Source: Asterias rubens (Eukaryota; Echinodermata; Asteroidea; Forcipulatida; Asteriidae). From it: 64,000 nt of DNA. Below, piece by piece: positions 58,251-64,000 of this stretch (positions are counted from its first letter, which is position 1; every line of letters begins with the position of its first letter). Both the position numbers and the translations under genes were made by a program. The stretch lies in assembly GCF_902459465.1 (NCBI RefSeq), contig NC_047075.1, positions 12,951,119 to 13,015,118 on the forward strand, given 5' to 3'. The notes beneath the pieces are model-generated. The model did not search any database. It worked only from the letters and a program-made list of their open reading frames with translations, and had not been told where the DNA came from.

Positions 58251-58566
58251 TGGTGGCGCTGTTCTATACCTAATCATGATTTATTGCTTGTCATAGACAC
58301 GTCCTTATCCATATCTTTTTGTGCACGGTTATGGACATATCAGTACCGGGGTTTGTCAAAAATATTTCTTATACCCCAGAACGCACGAATAACGTGTCCG
58401 TATTTTTTGTTAAGTGGGGTATACCCCACTTTTGACAAAGTACCCCAGAAGTGAATATATATTCTTGTCATTTACCCCACAAATGGTCACTCGCTAGAGC
58501 GGACGGACGGACAAAATCGGTATTACATAGGCTCGCATTCTGCTAAAGCAGCTCGCCAAGAACCAA

Positions 58567-58909
58567 CAACCCTTGTGCGACATGAGAGCGATATGACGAT
58601 TTGGTAATCCTGATCACCTCAGTTGGACAAGATAGGACCCACAATAGCATGAGCTGTATGGGCATTTTCACCCAGGACGTCGTTCAATAAACAAGGGTTC
58701 CTTTCACATGATGATGTAGCCCACGTCCTTGGTCAAAACTTCCTCTAGTGTAAGGTTTTGTCGTAGGTCTGGACCTGCAACAAAATGTAGCAATGGTGGT
58801 CAAGTTTTGACCAGGGACCCTGGACACTAAAATGTTACAACCTTGCTACAATTAAGCAAGGGACCCTTGCTAAATTGTAGGAAATTGCTCTCATGTGACA
58901 GGGGCTTAT
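58567..58909. repeat. probable MITE with imperfect inverted ends
   Basis: AACCCTTGTGCGACATGAGA on the left and GCTCTCATGTGACAGGGGCTT on the right are imperfect inverted copies. The interior has repeated GGACC/GGTCC and ACAAGGGT words. No flanking duplication was confirmed. Confidence 0.5.
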
Positions 58910-59177
58910 GTCTCGAAATTGCATGGTTTTCCTTTTACTTTGCGAATTAACACGGCCTGCCATTTGGTGGGGTGAAAATTTTGACTACTACAAAATGGGG
59001 TGCCATGTTAGTTCACAAATGTAAAAGGAAAACCACGGAATTTTGAGGCATATTTGTGTGGATCATTATTATTCTACTTCTGAAACATCTTTCTAACCAT
59101 AATACATTTTATAACAAACGGTTTTAAACGCTTTTCATAGACCAACTCGCCCGAGCCAAGGCAGCGTGTCCCTTTAA
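58900..59177. repeat. copy of the GGGACACGTTGCC family (fold-back form)
   Basis: CATGGTTTTCCTTTTACTTT and its inverted partner TGTAAAAGGAAAACCACGG face each other around GGTGGGGTGAAAATTTTGAC. The right end ...GCGTGTCCCTTTAAA equals the terminus of the 51297-51634 copy. The left terminus is missing. Confidence 0.75.
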
Positions 59178-59213
59178 ATAAGAACAGTAATTCTAAAATT
59201 TACTATAACCTAC

Positions 59214-60705
59214 CTATATATTTATTGACATGCTGTACTCTGAACCCAGGTTTCTCTTCTTTTGTTGATACATAGTGGTGGGCATCTTTGTGAGGACTGT
59301 AGATGTTTTGACTTTTCTTCCGGAGACGCATCATTGCATCCTGTGTTGAATAAATCAATTGTATTGTAGAGCTGTTACTTTTTATGACATAATTTTGGTG
59401 CCTAGGGTGCTGGTTTACAAATACTTTTCTACAGCAGTTTGTAAGCATTTTTGAAACAAGCTTGTTTCATCGTAAACTGATTTTTTTCCAGTCAAACTAT
59501 TTAAATTATGGTTGTCATCAGTATATGAGCTCAAACAAAACTTTTACACACTAATTTACTAAAAGTCTAAAGGTTTCAGTATTTAAATTTTGAAGTTCAA
59601 AACACAATTACTCAACACTTTTTCCAAATAGATCCTCCTCCCCCAATCATTCCCAGTTTGGTTAACAAAACCATAATTTGTAACCGTCGTGGCCGTCGTG
59701 AAAATCAAACGAAACCGTATCTGATTCTTTATGTCCAATGACAGCTCATTCATAAGACATGACATCAATTCAAAGTCAAACAAGTCTGATCTTAGTTATT
59801 TCTGTAGGGTTCTTATAACCAAGCCCAATTAAATTTGTGAGGTTCATTTTAAAGGGATGGCACAGTAGGCCTATTGGCATTTGCTATAGTATAAGACACA
59901 TATTAATTAGTAAGCCTACCCTCTTTGGACCTGAAAAAGTTGGATAAAGTACACACGAGGTTTGTTGTAACCCTCCAGTCTATGTATGATCGTAAGTAAT
60001 GGATTGAAATTTAGAGAACAATTTCCCTTGTATCTTGGGGTTGTGCATATCCTAGGCCTAGTTATATAATATAGGCTAATAGTAATAACTGAACAAAATG
60101 ATTCATTGGCATTTTGGTGCATACAGCAGGTTCAGTCTAAATTGTCTGCTAAGCCTAATAATAGAAATAGGCCTACTAAAAGTAATATAGCAAAATTGCT
60201 GGACTAAATCGTTCCCTGACCTGAGTCCTGAGTGAGACTCGTAAAAAAAAATAGTTATTTTGAAAGACGTTGTAATCCAGACCTGCCAACATTCGTATCC
60301 CACAGGGACAACCAACCTGGACTGATTTTTGTTTACGCAGGAGTTGAACATATGGAAACTGTATACTTTACTATTTTGGGGGTCAAACAAACTTTGGGTA
60401 CCCTGAAATTCTTTTTCTTACTTGTCCACTTAATGCAAAAAAAATTCACAACGAAAAAAAAAAATATATATATATATTATTATTATTAATTTTTTTTTCA
60501 TTTTTGTGAAAGTGTTTGTGTAAATTCGTGGCTAAAATATTCAATAATATATTTATCTTAAGTACATATTATACTACTAATACTATTCCTATAAAATTTA
60601 AAATTCAGAGTCCAAAACTCTTCTTACCACTGTACTTCTTTTCAGTTTGTCCGATGTCTCAGTCTGGATGTTGCATTTCACATGCACTATGACATGTAAA
60701 AGCAT
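59214..60705 (-). CDS. start of a SET-methyltransferase-like (KMT5A-like) gene, two exons, truncated
   Basis: Exon 1, 60705-60628 (26 codons, MLLHVIVHVKCNIQTET...), ends at donor GTG|GTAAGA. Exon 2, 59340-59214, follows in phase 0 and reads DAMMRLRKKSQ...DAHHYVSTKEEKPGFRV...NKYIG, then donor G|GTAGGT. The words after DAHHYV resemble the segment just before the GRGVF start of KMT5A-like SET domains. The SET core itself (GRGVF, NHS and so on) was not found further left on this strand, so the gene is partial, or the rest lies in unrecognised small exons. Low to moderate certainty. Confidence 0.35.
59500..60600. other. intron of the SET-like gene; no further feature recognised
   Basis: AT-rich, with an (AT)/(TTA) microsatellite at about 60460-60490. 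Nothing else supported. Confidence 0.4.
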
Positions 60706-60709
60706 GGAT

Positions 60710-61838
60710 TTCCAGTGAAACAAAGATGGCTGCCTTTTTCAGATTGATGGTGTGATGCAGTAGGTCACATGACAAATACTCTGAGCTGTGATTGGTCTAT
60801 AGTTTACACACACTTGCATAATTTTGTTTCGTCACAAGAGGGGGGCTAACGAATGGGCTTTAATTAAGTCCACAGTAGGGAATACATTTTTGGGGAACCA
60901 ACCTACTTTGTGTGGACCTTTTTAATAATACTGAAAATCAATTACGCATGGAAAATTAGTCTAAAAAAACAAAACAAACCTATGTGGACCTGGTGTAAGT
61001 CCACACAACTACAACAGTCCACAGTATGTTGGTGTGTAAACAGGACTGTGTCCACGCAATGTATGCAAGGCTTACACACACACATACATAGAGCTTAACA
61101 ACAAACCGCAAAGTTCGATGAACTGTGACAAGACCTGGCTTGTCGCGTGTATGTATACACGTAGCATGCAGTCAAAACCTTGAGTGCACATGCAAGTGGT
61201 GCAATACAGTGAGGGAACTGTACAGACTTTATCGCCGATTGAACTAAAAACGGCACTTTGCACGTTAATATAACTTCGTTATGCAACGGCCGATTTTGTT
61301 CAACTTTCACAATTAGGCTTTTATAGTCGTTATCTATTTAAAAAAAATTCAACATGAAGTTTGCTCAAAAGAAATTTGAAATAGAATTTATTTATTTTTT
61401 TAACTCGTCGTCGTAACAAACTGTAACATTTTTATGACGTCATTAATGTAATAATGTCAAAGGTCATGAATTACACTTCATTTCGTACACTAAAACCATG
61501 TCCAAACTCTGTTTCATATTGACTCCACAGCTTAAATTGTGACTTTTTAAGCATTTTTGGCTTCAACTTCCGGTTTGAACCGGAAGACAAGGTCCATTGT
61601 GTACTTCAGGAGTTATGATTTTTTTAATTATTAAACTTTAATTTAACGTAATTCGACACCAGATGACGTCATGATGACGTCATTGTTCAAGTGCCGTCTT
61701 CAAGTTAAGGTTCAAGTATGTGCCAAGTTTCAAGGTTCAATTCAATTTCAATCTTGAGTTATCTTTTGGATATAAGTTCCCGGGAAGAAGAAGAAGTAAA
61801 AGTAAAAAAAAAAAAAAAACCTCGAACAATAACAACAG
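60710..61838. other. intergenic region with three CRE palindromes
   Basis: Perfect TGACGTCA sites lie at 61435-61442, 61664-61671 and 61675-61682, the last two three bases apart. They precede the hAT transposase gene on the plus strand and could be ATF/CREB-binding promoter sites for it, or part of an older element. A palindromic CTTCCGGTTTGAACCGGAAG at 61567-61586 (two ETS-like GGAA cores) is also present. Confidence 0.4.
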
Positions 61839-61866
61839 GTTTTCGGCTGATGGCCGAACACCTAAT
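61839..61866. repeat. short hairpin AGGTTTTCGGC...GCCGAACACCT
   Basis: Eleven-base arms with one mismatch separated by TGATG, directly after an A/G-rich stretch and poly-A (61787-61820). The combination resembles the 3' end of a dispersed element that I recall seeing in marine invertebrates; identity is uncertain. Confidence 0.4.
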
Positions 61867-61965
61867 AAACAGGAGCAGTTTGGGCCATGACAAGATTATT
61901 TTGTCGAAGACCTTCAAGCTGCCAAACGATAAACGCTCACGCTGGCCTCCCAAAGCTTTTCTTAA

Positions 61966-64000
61966 ATGGATCTTAGAAAATTCTTCTCAGTGGCTACGTC
62001 CCAACAGGAACAGGATGAACATGATGCCCAAAGACAAAGTGAAATTGGTGAGATTGAGAAAGAACAAGGTGAATGTTCGAACGTTGAGATAGAGACTACT
62101 GCTGAACAGTTCCCCAATCAACCTTATCAACCTGATGATGTGAGTTGCATCCAAGTTCAAACACTCCAGAACCGTAAGCTTAAGTTTCAGCACAAGTGGT
62201 TCAAAGACTTCCCATGGCTTCATTTCGATCAGAGCATAGGTGGGGTACTTTGCCACTGTTGTACTTAGTGCTTCTCGGCAAAATCTTACTCAGCTTGCCC
62301 GCTGTTCAGATGAGGCTTTTGTGTCAAAGGGATTTCGCAACTGGAAGAAGAGCACAGAGAAATTTAGACAACATGAAAAGTCGACCACTCACAAGCTTGC
62401 TTCTGAAAATCTAAAATTTCGAAGAATCCAAACTGATATCAATGTGCAACTCGACTCTAGACTTCGAGAAGAACAACATACCGCACGGTCAGCTCTTCTA
62501 AAGATCATTACCTCATTGCAGTTTTTAGCCCAACAGTAGGGTCTTGCCATTAGAGGAAAAGATGCGTTGGATGGTAACTTCCAGAAACTATTGCAGTTGC
62601 GGGCTGATGATGATGACAATCTGAAAAGATGGCTAACAAGGAAGACTACTTTTACAGGTGGTGACATTCAGAACGAAATTTTGCAGTTAATGGGCCAGTT
62701 GCGGGCTGATGATGATGACAATCTGAAAAGATGGCTAACAAGGAAGACTACTTTTACAGGTGGTGACATTCAGAACGAAATTTTGCAGTTAATGGGCCAT
62801 GCTGTTTTGAGGGATATCTGCAGTGATGTGAACAAAATGTCTACACAGTTTGGAATCATAATTGATGGAACGCAAGACATTCAGGGCAATGAACAGGAGA
62901 GTGTGTGCGTGCGTTATGTTGATGATTCGTTTGTTGTTCAGGAGGAAATGCTAGGCCTCTACCAGGTTTCCTCAACAACTGGGGAATCACTTTCTAAGAT
63001 GCTGCAGGATGCCCTGATACGACTGCAACTGCCTATAGAACACCTTAGAGCACAAACGTATGACGGGGCAAGCAACATGTCTGGAAAATACAAAGGATGT
63101 CAAGCAGAGATTAAAAAAATACAACCGATGGCAAGTTACTTTCACTGCGGAGCCCATGTGACACACCTCATCACTTCCAAAGCACTGCAAACTGCACCAT
63201 ATATAAGGAATGCCCTTGGATATGTACAGGAACTCGGCAACCTATATAACAGCTCTGGAAAGTTCAAACACCTGTACTTGAATCTACATTCTGCTGACAC
63301 TGATAATCCTTCCCCTACAAGACTAAAGCCAATATGCCCAACTCGCTGGTTAACGCATTCAGCTGCAGTTAAATCGGTTTTGCAGAATTTTGAAGCCGTA
63401 TTGGACGCCCTTCATGAAGCAGCTGAAGACTTTGGGACAAACACTTCATCAAGAGCTAGCGGCCTTCATAGTTGTCTTTCGTCTGGAAAATGCATTCTTG
63501 GATTGTTTACAGCTTTACCTGTTATCCAGTGCCTTGAACACTTTAATAGGGCTCTCCAAGGAACAGATAAGACAGTTTCTGGGATGCTTGATGCAGCAGA
63601 AGTAACAAGGCGTAATCTACTCACCCTTCGTTGTGACCAACAATTTAGGGAGGTCTTTGAAGCAACAGAACAACTACTCATACAGTGCAACCTAGAACCA
63701 GTAACTCTTCCACGTAAGCGCAAACTTCCAAAAAGACACGATGATGGAGCTACCCAAGAGTACACTGCCAACTCTGCAGAGGAATTGTACAGAGTGGATT
63801 TCGTCAAGGTCATTGACAGTGCAATTTCTAACTTAAAAGACTACTTCACATCCACTGACCTCATCTTGTATAAGGACTTAAGCGACGTGCTACTTACTGG
63901 GTCCGTTCAGCCACATACAATTCGTAAGTATCCTGAACTCACAGATTCTCTACAGCAACAATTGGCCTTCTTCCGGAATCAGTTTAGTGGATCATCCGTT
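61966..64000 (+). pseudogene. hAT-family transposase (ZMYM1-like), damaged and cut by the window end
   Basis: It starts MDLRKFFS, as many hAT/ZMYM1-like proteins do. A TTF-type zinc finger follows (KWFKDFPWLHF...LCHCC, about 62190-62265), then KSTTHK. The catalytic region shows IIIDGTQDI (first Asp, about 62860), TYDGASNMSG (second Asp, about 63060), CGAHVTHL (CxxH) and CPTRWLTHS, all hallmarks of the hAT RNase-H core. The third acid and dimerisation domain lie beyond 64000. Damage: a frameshift near 62262, an in-frame TAG at 62537-62539, and an exact 102-bp (34-codon) tandem duplication. After 62540 the frame is open to the end of the window. TIRs were not located. Confidence 0.8.
62594..62797 (+). 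repeat. exact 102-bp tandem duplication inside the hAT gene
   Basis: CAGTTGCGGGCTGATGATGA... at 62594-62695 is repeated without visible change at 62696-62797. It spans 34 codons and keeps frame. The second copy continues into the normal coding sequence (GHAVLRDI). It could be a recent replication slip or an assembly stutter. Confidence 0.95.

Overview
This is a window of animal nuclear DNA: AT-rich, full of spliced genes with small phase-consistent exons, long introns, tRNA-derived SINEs, MITEs and microsatellites, with one 500-base N gap (47861-48360). No operons, bacterial genes or CRISPR arrays are visible. The SINEs and two inverted-repeat families (TIRs around 'GGCACTGGACAC' and 'GGGACACGTTGCC') resemble repeats I recall from echinoderm, especially sea-star, assemblies. 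The species call is therefore an inference from memory, not a search result.

Layout. (1) 1-5134, plus strand: an intact gene, ten coding exons by my splice model (972 aa). It joins a RAG1-type N-terminal zinc/RING region to an RNase-H-fold (DDE) transposase-like domain. (2) 5135-11465: mostly non-coding, with several MITEs and fragments of a minus-strand gene. (3) 11466-21599: a complete-length Ty3/Gypsy LTR retrotransposon with 4-bp target duplication and ~99% similar LTRs. Its gag-pol is broken, but it carries an intact extra ORF for an SGNH/GDSL-type hydrolase. (4) 21701-37782, plus strand: exons of a tyrosine-recombinase-like (Crypton-type) gene A. Its ~13 kb intron holds a second, different tyrosine-recombinase-like gene B (about 24.9-33.6 kb) with its own promoter-like 5' exon and a 20-copy 57-bp coding minisatellite. 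A small membrane-protein candidate lies at 34.7-35.1 kb. (5) 38.3-42.6 kb: a micro-ORF, duplicated segments and a hAT-type MITE. (6) 43158-47454, minus: a large transposase-like DDE gene D with three exons and several frameshifts. (7) 49498-53613, minus: a BEN-domain gene with an acidic VEDG repeat. (8) 59-60.7 kb, minus: two exons of a SET-methyltransferase-like gene start. (9) 61966 to the end, plus: a ZMYM1-like hAT transposase, damaged and cut by the window end.

The theme is a dense cluster of transposase/recombinase-derived genes of at least five unrelated catalytic types (RAG1-NTD/DDE, Gypsy integrase, two tyrosine recombinases, a large DDE protein, hAT). The RAG1-like gene has every splice site and frame intact, whereas most others carry one-base frameshifts, many in short homopolymers. 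These could be real decay or assembly errors. Nothing suggests the genes form one pathway; their common thread is mobile-DNA origin.
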